Positions 56,820-64,000 of a DNA stretch of 64,000 bases are shown one piece after another; the stretch's first letter is position 1, and each line of letters begins with the position of its first letter. The notes under the pieces were generated by a model that was not told the origin of the DNA, ran no database searches, and saw only the letters and a list, made by a program, of their open reading frames with translations. Source of the stretch: Chitinophaga pinensis (GTDB taxonomy: Bacteria > Bacteroidota > Bacteroidia > NS11-12g > UBA955); assembly GCA_945871905.1 (NCBI GenBank), contig CAMBXL010000007.1, forward strand, positions 60,344 through 124,343, given 5' to 3'. The translations under genes and the position numbers were made by a program.

Positions 56820-57659
56820 ATGAAATCAACCTTATTATTTTTAACCCTATTAATGAGTTCAACTCAAGTTTTATTTTCACAAGCTTTGAAAACACCAACC
56901 CCAAGTCCTATGCAAACTTTAAAACAAGGTTTTGCATTAACAGACATCAGCATAGAATATTACAGACCAAGTGCCAAAGGCAGAACTGTTTTTGGTGATG
57001 TGGTTCCTTTTGGTAAAATATGGAGAACGGGTGCCAATGGTGCTACTAAAATGACGTTTGGTGAAAATGTAAAAATTCAAGGAAAAGACGTTCCTGCAGG
57101 TACTTATGCAATTTACACCATTCCTAACAAAGACAATTGGGAAGTTTTGATTTACAAAGACTTAAAACTAGGTGGAAATGTGAATGATTATAAACAAGAA
57201 AATGAATTAATCAGAATTACAGTGCCTGTGGTAAATATGAATGACTATGTTGAAACTTTTACAGTAAATGTGGCTAACATTCAAGCAAGTTCATGCGCTA
57301 TTGAAATGACTTGGGAAAAAACCAAAATTTCTTTCAATGTTGTTGCAGAAATAGACCAAGCGATAATGGGTTCTATTGACAAAGCAATGAACGTAGATAG
57401 CAAACCTTATTACCAAGCGGCATCATATTACTATGAGAATAACAAAGACATGGCTAAAGCTTTAGAGTGGATTACCAAAGCGGTTGATCAAAATCCTAAA
57501 GCTTATTGGGTTGCTTTATTAAAAGCTAAAATTGAATTAAAATCAGGCGATAAAAAAGCGGCTACAACATCAGCACAAAAAGTCATTGAATTGGCCAAAG
57601 AAGCTAAAAACGACGATTACGTAAAAATGGCTGAAAAGTTAATTAGCGATGCTAAATAA
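56820..57659 (+). CDS. DUF2911 domain exported protein
   Basis: 279 residues. Signal peptide (MKSTLLFLTLLMSSTQVLFSQ), the DUF2911 beta domain (about 30-180: DISIEYYRPSAKGRTVFG, GKIWRTGANGATK, VPAGTYAIYTIP) and a C-terminal helical part resembling a tetratricopeptide pair (AASYYYENNKDMAKALEWITKAVD). Function unknown; common in Bacteroidota. Confidence 0.82.
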   Translation: MKSTLLFLTLLMSSTQVLFSQALKTPTPSPMQTLKQGFALTDISIEYYRPSAKGRTVFGDVVPFGKIWRTGANGATKMTFGENVKIQGKDVPAGTYAIYTIPNKDNWEVLIYKDLKLGGNVNDYKQENELIRITVPVVNMNDYVETFTVNVANIQASSCAIEMTWEKTKISFNVVAEIDQAIMGSIDKAMNVDSKPYYQAASYYYENNKDMAKALEWITKAVDQNPKAYWVALLKAKIELKSGDKKAATTSAQKVIELAKEAKNDDYVKMAEKLISDAK

Positions 57660-57664
57660 TACAA

Positions 57665-58300
57665 ATGCCTGAATTTTATAAAAAAATATTTAACAATAAT
57701 AAAGAGTGGGTTAAACACCACTTGGAGGCTGACCCGAACTATTTCAAAGATTTAAGTGAGGGTCAGAAACCTCCTATTTTATGGATAGGCTGCTCAGACA
57801 GTAGAGTGCCTGCCAATGAAGTAACGGGAACCAAACCTGGTGAGGTTTTTGTTCATCGCAATATTGCAAATATGGTAATTCATACGGACATGAGCATGCT
57901 TAGTGTATTGGACTATGCCGTAAATGTATTGGAAGTTCGACATGTAATAGTATGTGGTCACTACGGTTGCGGAGGTATTAATGCAGCTTTAACTAGTAAG
58001 AAGTTTGGTATAATCGATAATTGGCTAAGGCATATTAAAGATGTATATCGTATGCACAAAGAAGAAATAGATGCATTGCAAACCGAAGATGAAAAACAAA
58101 GAAGAATGGTGGAACTGAATGTTCAAGAACAAGTGTTCGACTTGGCCAAAACCTCCATTATTCAACAATCTTGGGCCAATGGTAAATTTTTACAAGTACA
58201 CGGTATCGTTTATGATATTGCCAATGGAATATTAAAGGATTTAGGGGTCAATTTTAATTCAAATGAAGACATGGACCAAGTGTACAGGTTCGATTTTTAA
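57665..58300 (+). CDS. Beta-class carbonic anhydrase
   Basis: 211 residues. Zinc ligands Cys43 (CSDSRVPANE), His99 and Cys102 (CGHYGCGG), with the Asp45-Arg47 dyad. Converts CO2 to bicarbonate. Cytoplasmic, no signal. The gap to the DUF2911 gene is 5 bases, so they may be cotranscribed. Confidence 0.95.
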   Translation: MPEFYKKIFNNNKEWVKHHLEADPNYFKDLSEGQKPPILWIGCSDSRVPANEVTGTKPGEVFVHRNIANMVIHTDMSMLSVLDYAVNVLEVRHVIVCGHYGCGGINAALTSKKFGIIDNWLRHIKDVYRMHKEEIDALQTEDEKQRRMVELNVQEQVFDLAKTSIIQQSWANGKFLQVHGIVYDIANGILKDLGVNFNSNEDMDQVYRFDF

Positions 58301-58326
58301 TCAATTTAAACATAAATTTTAATTCA

Positions 58327-59046
58327 ATGAAAACGTTATTTATTTCAATCATCGTTTTTTGCGCTCACTCCATAATGGCGCAAACCGCTGTTACAAAAGA
58401 AGAACAAACTCCTTACATAGAAGTATTGGGGAACTCTGAAAAGGAGATTGTACCCGATGAAATTTATGTTGAAATAGTTTTAAGAGAGCGTTTTGACAAT
58501 AAACTTAAAGTAACGATTGAGGAACAAGAGAAAAGTTTGATGAAAGCGCTTCTTTCTATTGGAATCAGTATAGACCGATTGACCTTATCAGATGCCAATG
58601 CCAATGTGGTAAAGATAAATTGGAAAAAAAATGACTTAATCAATAAGAAAGAATACACGCTTAAATTGTCAACAGCACAAGAAGTGGGTGCAGTATACAC
58701 AGAACTCGATAAAATTGAAATTACACAAGCAAACATAATGCGTGTAACCCATTCCAAATTGGACAGTTTGAAAAAGGAATTGAGAATAGAAGCCATCAAA
58801 AATGCTAAAGAGAAAGCTGATTATCTATTGAAAGCAATAGGTGAACAAACGGCTTCTCCGTTGATTGTTAAAGAGTTAGATAATTCAGATGGTTTTAAAG
58901 TGATCCAATCAGTAGGATTCCGTGGCGTACGAGATTTTATAGGTAATGACAAAGACAGTGTTTTTGAACCAGAGTTGAAAGGAGTGATTCAGTTCCAAAA
59001 AATCAAATTGCACTGTAGCATTTATGTAAAGTTTGGTATCAAGTAA
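58327..59046 (+). CDS. SIMPL (DUF541) domain exported protein
   Basis: 239 residues. Signal peptide (MKTLFISIIVFCAHSIMAQ), then a SIMPL-type domain (YIEVLGNSEKEIVPDEIYVEIVLRE; RIEAIKNAKEKADYLLKAIGE). Function of the family is poorly known. Same operon direction as carbonic anhydrase; a strong terminator follows. Confidence 0.82.
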   Translation: MKTLFISIIVFCAHSIMAQTAVTKEEQTPYIEVLGNSEKEIVPDEIYVEIVLRERFDNKLKVTIEEQEKSLMKALLSIGISIDRLTLSDANANVVKINWKKNDLINKKEYTLKLSTAQEVGAVYTELDKIEITQANIMRVTHSKLDSLKKELRIEAIKNAKEKADYLLKAIGEQTASPLIVKELDNSDGFKVIQSVGFRGVRDFIGNDKDSVFEPELKGVIQFQKIKLHCSIYVKFGIK

Positions 59047-59070
59047 ACTCCCAATCATACAAACTCCTAA

Positions 59071-59109
59071 AAACAATAAAACCCTTTTTTACAAGGGTTT
59101 TATTGTTTT
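59071..59109 (+). terminator. Perfect 16-bp hairpin terminator after the SIMPL gene
   Basis: AAACAATAAAACCCTT (59071-59086) pairs exactly with AAGGGTTTTATTGTTT (59093-59108) around TTTTAC. It works in both directions by sequence and marks the left edge of the accessory region. Confidence 0.85.
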
Positions 59110-59274
59110 GGAAGTATTAGCCGTAGCCTCCCGACTCCGCAAATTGGAAATAGAGGAGTTGTATGGGTGATGAGAGGATTTTATTTACAAACAGTAAAAA
59201 TACCTAAGTTATTAATTTGTTTTTAAGGGTCGAAGATTGTTTATTTGTAAAAATTAAAATTACTAAAAGATAAT
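59110..59274. other. Non-coding gap before the accessory operon
   Basis: The whole interval between genes is 331 bases (59047-59377): terminator, then this stretch, then a possible 29-codon reading frame. Here GACTCCGC...GGAGTTG arms (59135-59162) form a weak inverted repeat. I found no convincing TAnnTTTG promoter and no direct repeat that would mark an att site. Confidence 0.4.
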
Positions 59275-59364
59275 ATGGAAATACAAAAAGGTTTTTTGAA
59301 TAATTTTTTTAAAAATTATAATGAGGTGAAAAATCTTCATAAATTCTTGCAAAACTCCATTTAG
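59275..59364 (+). CDS. Possible 29-residue leader peptide before the methyltransferase gene
   Basis: ATG at 59275 opens MEIQKGFLNNFFKNYNEVKN... and ends at TAG 59362-59364, 13 bases before the methyltransferase ATG. It is basic and aromatic-rich. In DNA this A/T-rich such a frame can arise by chance; it is listed because small upstream frames regulate some restriction-modification operons. Confidence 0.25.
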   Translation: MEIQKGFLNNFFKNYNEVKNLHKFLQNSI

Positions 59365-59377
59365 AAATTACATTAAT

Positions 59378-61084
59378 ATGGAAAAAAATAGAGTAATAGA
59401 TTTCTTTTGTGGTGCCGGAGGTTTTTCTGAAGGATTTAGACAAATGGGATATGAAGTTATTTATGGATTTGACCATTGGAAACCTGCAGTAGATACTTTT
59501 AATCACAATTTCAATTTAAATTGTGATATAAAAAATATTTTAGATTTTAAATATTCAACAGATGAGATTGAGAACTTACCTAATACTGAAATTATCATAG
59601 GTAGCCCACCTTGTGTTAGTTTTTCAAGTTCAAATAAATCAGGTAATGCAGATAAATCTTTGGGAGTTGAGTTAACTGAGACATTTTTAAGAATAGTTGC
59701 TGTAAAAAAGCACCAACCTAATTCCATTCTCAAAGCTTGGTTTATGGAAAATGTGGTAAACTCAAAAAGATATTTACAAACTGCCTATACTTTTAAGGAT
59801 TTAGGGCTAACGGAATGGGCAAATAAAAATAGAATAAGTCCTCTAAAGATTGCAATTGATTTGTATGAGAATACAGCAATTATCAACTCAGCTGATTACG
59901 GGTCTTTTCAAGCTAGAAAAAGAGTAATATCTGGTGAAATAATTAAGAAAGGAAAATTGATTATTCCCAAAACAACACATTCGGAAGAGGGTCTAGACGG
60001 AAAACTAAAATATTTAACAATAGGAAAGATGAAACAGAATTTTCCACATCCTTTTACTAAACTTTCAGACAATATTATTATAGACCCTCAATATCAAATT
60101 GAAATTTTACAAAGTCAATTAACCGATCATTTTTACGATACCGGAGTTTATAAAGTGGAATGGAAGTTTTCAAACTATTGGAAAACAAACCATCCATTTA
60201 TGGGGAAAATGTCATTCCCTGAAAACGAAAAAAAACCAAGTCGAACAATAACTGCAACAAAAATTGCAAATTCTAGAGAGTCTATCATTTATAAAACTGA
60301 AATAAACAGATTAGGCGATGGTGAATACCGCCTACCTACAGTAAGAGAAGCAGCAATAATAATGGGTTTCCCGATTACATATCAATTTTTAGGTTCAGAT
60401 AATAACAAATGGCGTTTAGTTGGAAATGCAGTTTGTTGTTCGGTAAGTAGAGCACTTGCAAAAACCGTTTTAGAAGAATTGAAAATTGTAATTCCAAATA
60501 TTCTTTTATTAAATAATAACAATAAACTTGATGGTTTAATAAACCTTAATACATTCAAATTAAAATCATTTGATAAACCACCAGTAAAAAATCAAGGCTC
60601 AAGATTTAGAAGACACGCCATTAAAGATGGTAACTTAACTGTTACTTTATCCAACTATGACATTGAGAAGAATACTAAATCAGCCGAAGGCAAATGGTTC
60701 ACCTCTATTCAATATGGAACAGGTAAAGGATTTCCAATTCAGAAAATAAATGACAAGTATTACAAAAACATTGAAGAACTAATCAAAGAATATAAAGGAG
60801 GAAAAGAGTTTTTAAAATACATCAATAATGGATTTTCGGAGAAAATTGGAAATGCCATGGAAATGCAAAAACTTTACGAAGTACAAAAATCAAATTCTAA
60901 ATATACAGAACCAACTGAGTTAGTTGATTCAATTCAAGAGTTAATTGAAAAACTCAATATCGAAAAAACTGAAGTTGAACAAAATGGAATCAAAGTATTT
61001 AAGCACAAGGACAAAGTGCCAGTAAAGCAATTCTTTGCATTATATGCAATCAATAAAATTTCAACCATTGCAAATGAGATTTGA
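59378..61084 (+). CDS. C5 cytosine DNA methyltransferase with C-terminal extension
   Basis: 568 residues. It should transfer methyl from S-adenosylmethionine to C5 of cytosine. Motifs in canonical order: I FCGAGGFSEGF (10-20), IV GSPPCVSFSSSN (75-86) with catalytic Cys79, VI ENV (124-126), VIII QARKR (178-182), IX RTITATKIANSRE (289-301), X GNAVCCSVSRALA (349-361). The target-recognition region (about 190-285) is of moderate size. Residues about 370-568 form an extra domain that I do not recognise (RFRRHAIKDGNLTVTLSNYD; KWFTSIQYGTGKGFP) with a coiled-coil-like end. It is first in an operon; the helicase gene starts 2 bases after its stop. Target sequence unknown. Confidence 0.93.
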   Translation: MEKNRVIDFFCGAGGFSEGFRQMGYEVIYGFDHWKPAVDTFNHNFNLNCDIKNILDFKYSTDEIENLPNTEIIIGSPPCVSFSSSNKSGNADKSLGVELTETFLRIVAVKKHQPNSILKAWFMENVVNSKRYLQTAYTFKDLGLTEWANKNRISPLKIAIDLYENTAIINSADYGSFQARKRVISGEIIKKGKLIIPKTTHSEEGLDGKLKYLTIGKMKQNFPHPFTKLSDNIIIDPQYQIEILQSQLTDHFYDTGVYKVEWKFSNYWKTNHPFMGKMSFPENEKKPSRTITATKIANSRESIIYKTEINRLGDGEYRLPTVREAAIIMGFPITYQFLGSDNNKWRLVGNAVCCSVSRALAKTVLEELKIVIPNILLLNNNNKLDGLINLNTFKLKSFDKPPVKNQGSRFRRHAIKDGNLTVTLSNYDIEKNTKSAEGKWFTSIQYGTGKGFPIQKINDKYYKNIEELIKEYKGGKEFLKYINNGFSEKIGNAMEMQKLYEVQKSNSKYTEPTELVDSIQELIEKLNIEKTEVEQNGIKVFKHKDKVPVKQFFALYAINKISTIANEI

Positions 61085-61086
61085 TT

Positions 61087-62793
61087 ATGCCAGTAAAATT
61101 TCATCCAAATAATCCTATTGAAGCTTTAGAAAAAATAATTCTTCATGAAAATGGCAAGCCATTAGAAGGTGAAATAAATGTTTACAGAAAACTTTTTAAT
61201 GAGTTAAAAGATAGCTCGGAAGAATATTTCATTTGGCATGATTTAAAGTTTGCAACTCATTCAGAGAGTCGAAATCCATATAAAAAAAGTGAATCACAAG
61301 TGGATTTCTTACTAGTTTGTGCAAAGGGAATATGTATTATTGAGGTAAAAGGGGGCCATGTTGAATTTCATAATAGTGAATTTAGTTATCGCCATGCAGG
61401 AAAGCTAGAGTTAATGAAACAAAACCCATTAAAACAAGTTGAGGGTTACAAATTTACCTTAAAGGAAAAGGTGCTTCAGAAATATTCAAAAAAATTATTT
61501 ATTGACATTTGTGTTTTCCCATTTACAAATATTGATTTTTCCCGACAATCTAACTTATTTGGAGAGATTATTTATTCTAATATACAATGTGAAAGAGGAA
61601 CCTCTTTAACTCAATTTATTACAAATAGATTTATCGAAACAAAACATAAGCTTGAGAATAAACATGGATTTAAATTTTCATATTTAACTGAAAAAGAATT
61701 ATTAGATATTCGGAATATATTATCTCCACGATTGGAGGATTTAAATCCTTTCATTAACAATAAAGACACATATCAATGGTTAGGACTTAAAAATTTTGAA
61801 GTTTTTAGTGGGTTAAATAAAAATCAACGAGTTTTAATAGAAGGAATACCAGGCTGTGGGAAAACTACTTTTGCACTTGCATATGCAGATCAAAGAAGGC
61901 ATTTAAAAGGTCTCTATTTGTGTTGGAATAGATTACTTAAAATTCAAATTGAATCAAGAATAAAAGTAAGAGGGTTAACTAATTTAGAAATAGATACATA
62001 TTTTACATTTTTAAAAGAATTAGGTATAGATACTCTTTCAATTGAAAATACTCTCGCTGATTTCAGGAATAAGGTTTTGACTTTTTTCTCTGTAAATATA
62101 GAGAAGCAATATGATTATATAATAATAGATGAAGGACAAGATATAATAAACAGAGGTGTAGAAAGCTTATTGGATAAATTAACAGGTCATGGTAATGGAT
62201 TAGAAAGTGGTAATGTACTTTTCTTGTGCGACAATGAACAAGCTTATTCAACATATGATGTTAATATTAGTGATGAGATTGATTTGCTTAGTATGTACTT
62301 TACTCATTATCAAATGAATCATGCACATAGATCGGTTAATAATCCGAATATAATGGATTTAGCCTCTAGAATCATTGAAGATGTTTATCAACTTGACACT
62401 AAGGTTACAATGGATTTATATCCAAATATGGTTATGCAATTTTCATCATTCAAAGAGGCTAAATCCCAAATGATAAAAGATTTTTTAAAACCAATTAGAG
62501 ACCAAAATAATAGTTTGAGAGGAAAGGATTGTATTTTGCTTATAGAATCGACACTTCTTAAAGGTGACAATCTTGAAGAGTTATTTATGAATGATTGTGA
62601 AGCTCTTATAGAAAATAATGTTACTGATACATCTAATGTTCTAAGATATACTACACCATTGAAATTTAAAGGACTAGAAAAAGAGAATGTAGCTTTAATT
62701 GTGAGACAACCTACCGCCATAAACCAACATGAAATATATGTTGGTATAACGAGAGCTAAAAGTAACCTAAAAATTTATGTAGTATATGAGTAG
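61087..62793 (+). CDS. NERD nuclease - SF1 helicase fusion protein
   Basis: 568 residues from ATG 61087. N-terminal NERD domain (about 20-125): PD-(D/E)xK-type residues Asp73 (QVDFLL) and Glu86-x-Lys88 (IIEVKGG), plus NPLKQVEG (113-120). Then a helicase core: Walker A GIPGCGKTT (253-261), Walker B IIIDEGQD (345-352), motif III-like LFLCDNEQAYS (378-388), the Arg of NHAHRS (415), LKFKGLEKENV (525-535) and motif VI YVGITRAKSNL (551-561). This is a UvrD-like SF1 architecture with all ATPase motifs. With the methyltransferase it suggests DNA cleavage and translocation in defence. It overlaps the next gene by 8 bases. Confidence 0.88.
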   Translation: MPVKFHPNNPIEALEKIILHENGKPLEGEINVYRKLFNELKDSSEEYFIWHDLKFATHSESRNPYKKSESQVDFLLVCAKGICIIEVKGGHVEFHNSEFSYRHAGKLELMKQNPLKQVEGYKFTLKEKVLQKYSKKLFIDICVFPFTNIDFSRQSNLFGEIIYSNIQCERGTSLTQFITNRFIETKHKLENKHGFKFSYLTEKELLDIRNILSPRLEDLNPFINNKDTYQWLGLKNFEVFSGLNKNQRVLIEGIPGCGKTTFALAYADQRRHLKGLYLCWNRLLKIQIESRIKVRGLTNLEIDTYFTFLKELGIDTLSIENTLADFRNKVLTFFSVNIEKQYDYIIIDEGQDIINRGVESLLDKLTGHGNGLESGNVLFLCDNEQAYSTYDVNISDEIDLLSMYFTHYQMNHAHRSVNNPNIMDLASRIIEDVYQLDTKVTMDLYPNMVMQFSSFKEAKSQMIKDFLKPIRDQNNSLRGKDCILLIESTLLKGDNLEELFMNDCEALIENNVTDTSNVLRYTTPLKFKGLEKENVALIVRQPTAINQHEIYVGITRAKSNLKIYVVYE

Positions 62794-63682
62794 GATAATT
62801 ACGGATAACTACATTAACAAACTCAATGGACTTATTAAGGAGTTTGAGCAAGTGCCTCAATTGAGTTCTTTAGTAGATTTCTTTTTACATGATGTTGAAA
62901 AAGATCAGATTCAAAACGTAAATAGAAATCAAAAAGTTTTCTCAGCGAATGACATTGAAAAGTTAAAAGAAATCTCAGATTCTAGTGAATTAAAACGAAT
63001 TGCCGCTTATATAAAAATCATTATTAATGCATTTGAAAAGCAGTATTTACACATTCATATAAATGTTGATTTGACTACGAAACTAATTGATAATCTAATT
63101 ACTTTGTTTTCGTGGGAAGTATATGTTTCTGCAAAGTATGATAATGGGTTATTGGAAAATGAAATTGAAAGTTTGACCGAAAAAAATAGTCGAGAACTTA
63201 ATCTCTCAGATGATAATGGCCACAATGAAAATAAACTAAGAAGGGAAAAAAAGGGGTGGAGACATAGACTAAAATTTATTACTCAAATTAAAAATTTACC
63301 TGAGAATACTATAAACAATGGCTTGCTTCTAAACATTAACACAGGTGCCCAAAGCTTTGTCAATTTATCAGAATTTTCCGTGTTTCCGGAATCATTGAAT
63401 ACATATGTGAATTTTGGTGATAATCGCAAAAATATTTTCAAAGAAATGGGGCGTGAAAAAGTTGAAAGATTATCAATGATTATAAATTTATTCCCTTCAA
63501 TCACTGGAAAAAATATTTGGTACAAAGATTTTATGAGTGATGAAATTAAAAGGTACTATAATTTCAAAAAAGTGATTACGATAACTTTTGGAGAAAAAAC
63601 ACCTGAGGCACTTTTGGAAATGCAAAAGCAAAAAAAATTTCAGGCAGAAGAGATTTACACCATATTTTCATTTGAATTATAA
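62786..63682 (+). CDS. Protein of unknown function in the methyltransferase-helicase operon
   Basis: 298 residues, no signal peptide or membrane segment. N-terminal half predicted helical (NKLNGLIKEFEQVPQ; LKRIAAYIKIIINAFEKQYLH), a charged central linker (REKKGWRHRLKF, about 153-164), and a more mixed C-terminal half (NINTGAQSFVNLSEFSVFPE). I find no nuclease, ATPase or methyltransferase motif. The 8-base overlap with the helicase gene shows translational coupling, so it is an integral part of the system, perhaps a specificity or effector subunit. Confidence 0.8.
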   Translation: MSRIITDNYINKLNGLIKEFEQVPQLSSLVDFFLHDVEKDQIQNVNRNQKVFSANDIEKLKEISDSSELKRIAAYIKIIINAFEKQYLHIHINVDLTTKLIDNLITLFSWEVYVSAKYDNGLLENEIESLTEKNSRELNLSDDNGHNENKLRREKKGWRHRLKFITQIKNLPENTINNGLLLNINTGAQSFVNLSEFSVFPESLNTYVNFGDNRKNIFKEMGREKVERLSMIINLFPSITGKNIWYKDFMSDEIKRYYNFKKVITITFGEKTPEALLEMQKQKKFQAEEIYTIFSFEL

Positions 63683-63691
63683 ATAAGGTAT

Positions 63692-64000
63692 ATGAAAATT
63701 AATTTTTATAAGATAGAAGAACTGCAATTATTATCCTACCATTATTATGTCGCGCAAGTTAGCAATAATGATTTATTAGAATTAAACGGTTATAAAATTC
63801 GAAATATATTATCAATTATATTTGATAAAAAAACGCGCGATTTAGTTTTAGAAGATTTATTCAATGAGAATGGCACTTTTTTATCTACTGAAACGAAAGT
63901 TAATCTATTCAGATATCTTTCCTCTGATGAAAGAATTGATTTGAAAAATTATCTATTTACCTATTTAGATTATCAAATTGAATCTGAGTGGCATCAAACC
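63692..64000 (+). CDS. Fourth gene of the accessory operon, 5' part only
   Basis: ATG at 63692, 9 bases after the previous stop, opens a frame of 103 codons that is still open at the window edge. The visible part starts MKINFYKIEELQLLSYHYYV and continues with a helical, Leu/Asp-rich stretch (IFDKKTRDLVLEDLF; YLSSDERIDLKNYLF). No family recognised from the fragment. Spacing indicates the same transcript as the methyltransferase and helicase. Confidence 0.7.
   Translation, partial: MKINFYKIEELQLLSYHYYVAQVSNNDLLELNGYKIRNILSIIFDKKTRDLVLEDLFNENGTFLSTETKVNLFRYLSSDERIDLKNYLFTYLDYQIESEWHQT

Overview
The window is a compact, A/T-rich bacterial chromosome segment that I assign to Bacteroidota; class and genus cannot be resolved from this stretch. 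Evidence: promoter boxes of the form TAnnTTTG instead of TATAAT, almost no Shine-Dalgarno sequences, a type IX secretion (T9SS) C-terminal signal, the order rpsU - xerC-like - hpf - tRNA(Thr,Tyr,Gly,Thr) - tuf - tRNA-Trp - secE - nusG - rplKAJL - rpoBC, an atpD-atpC pair on its own, and families such as DUF4837 and DUF2911.

Layout. 1-5971: the 5' end of a lipoprotein gene (minus strand), rpsT, an alpha-oxoamine synthase (sphingolipid- or sulfonolipid-type), a helix-hairpin-helix protein, an acyl-CoA dehydrogenase, rpsU, a tyrosine recombinase and a ribosome hibernation factor. 5972-19184: the translation/transcription superoperon, with one strong promoter ahead of four tRNAs and tuf, then tRNA-Trp, secE, nusG, four ribosomal protein genes, rpoB and rpoC, with internal terminators after tuf and rplL. 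19375-34841: mixed housekeeping genes (nucleotidyltransferase, EamA transporter, trpS, a membrane protein pair, deoxynucleoside kinase, aminopeptidase P, MarR, alanine dehydrogenase, an mltD-DUF4837-purN-phospholipase operon, corA). 34881-44328: surface and secreted proteins, a SurA/PpiD-type foldase, HPPD, a BtuF-like protein and map. 44413-53667: a very large exported protein of unknown function, plsY, clpS, an M48 protease, tsaE, atpC/atpD and an RRM protein. 53822-59046: Hsp20, an outer-membrane barrel, rnhB, a DUF2911 protein, carbonic anhydrase and a SIMPL protein.

59047-64000 is the accessory part. After a strong terminator and about 270 bases of non-coding DNA, a tightly packed operon begins: a C5 cytosine DNA methyltransferase with an unassigned C-terminal extension of about 200 residues, a NERD-nuclease/SF1-helicase fusion with both active sites intact, a 298-residue protein of no recognised family, and a fourth gene cut by the window edge. 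It looks like a modification-plus-nuclease/helicase defence system and is the best candidate here for something undescribed.

A second theme is promoter geometry. For many genes the TAnnTTTG box ends only 3-8 bases before the start codon, which predicts leaderless or nearly leaderless mRNAs; a second group has 16-18 bases. This geometry also corrects several start codons (trpS, dnk, map, rnhB, corA, the acyl-CoA dehydrogenase and the T9SS protein). Function calls rest on family motifs read by eye; no database search was possible.
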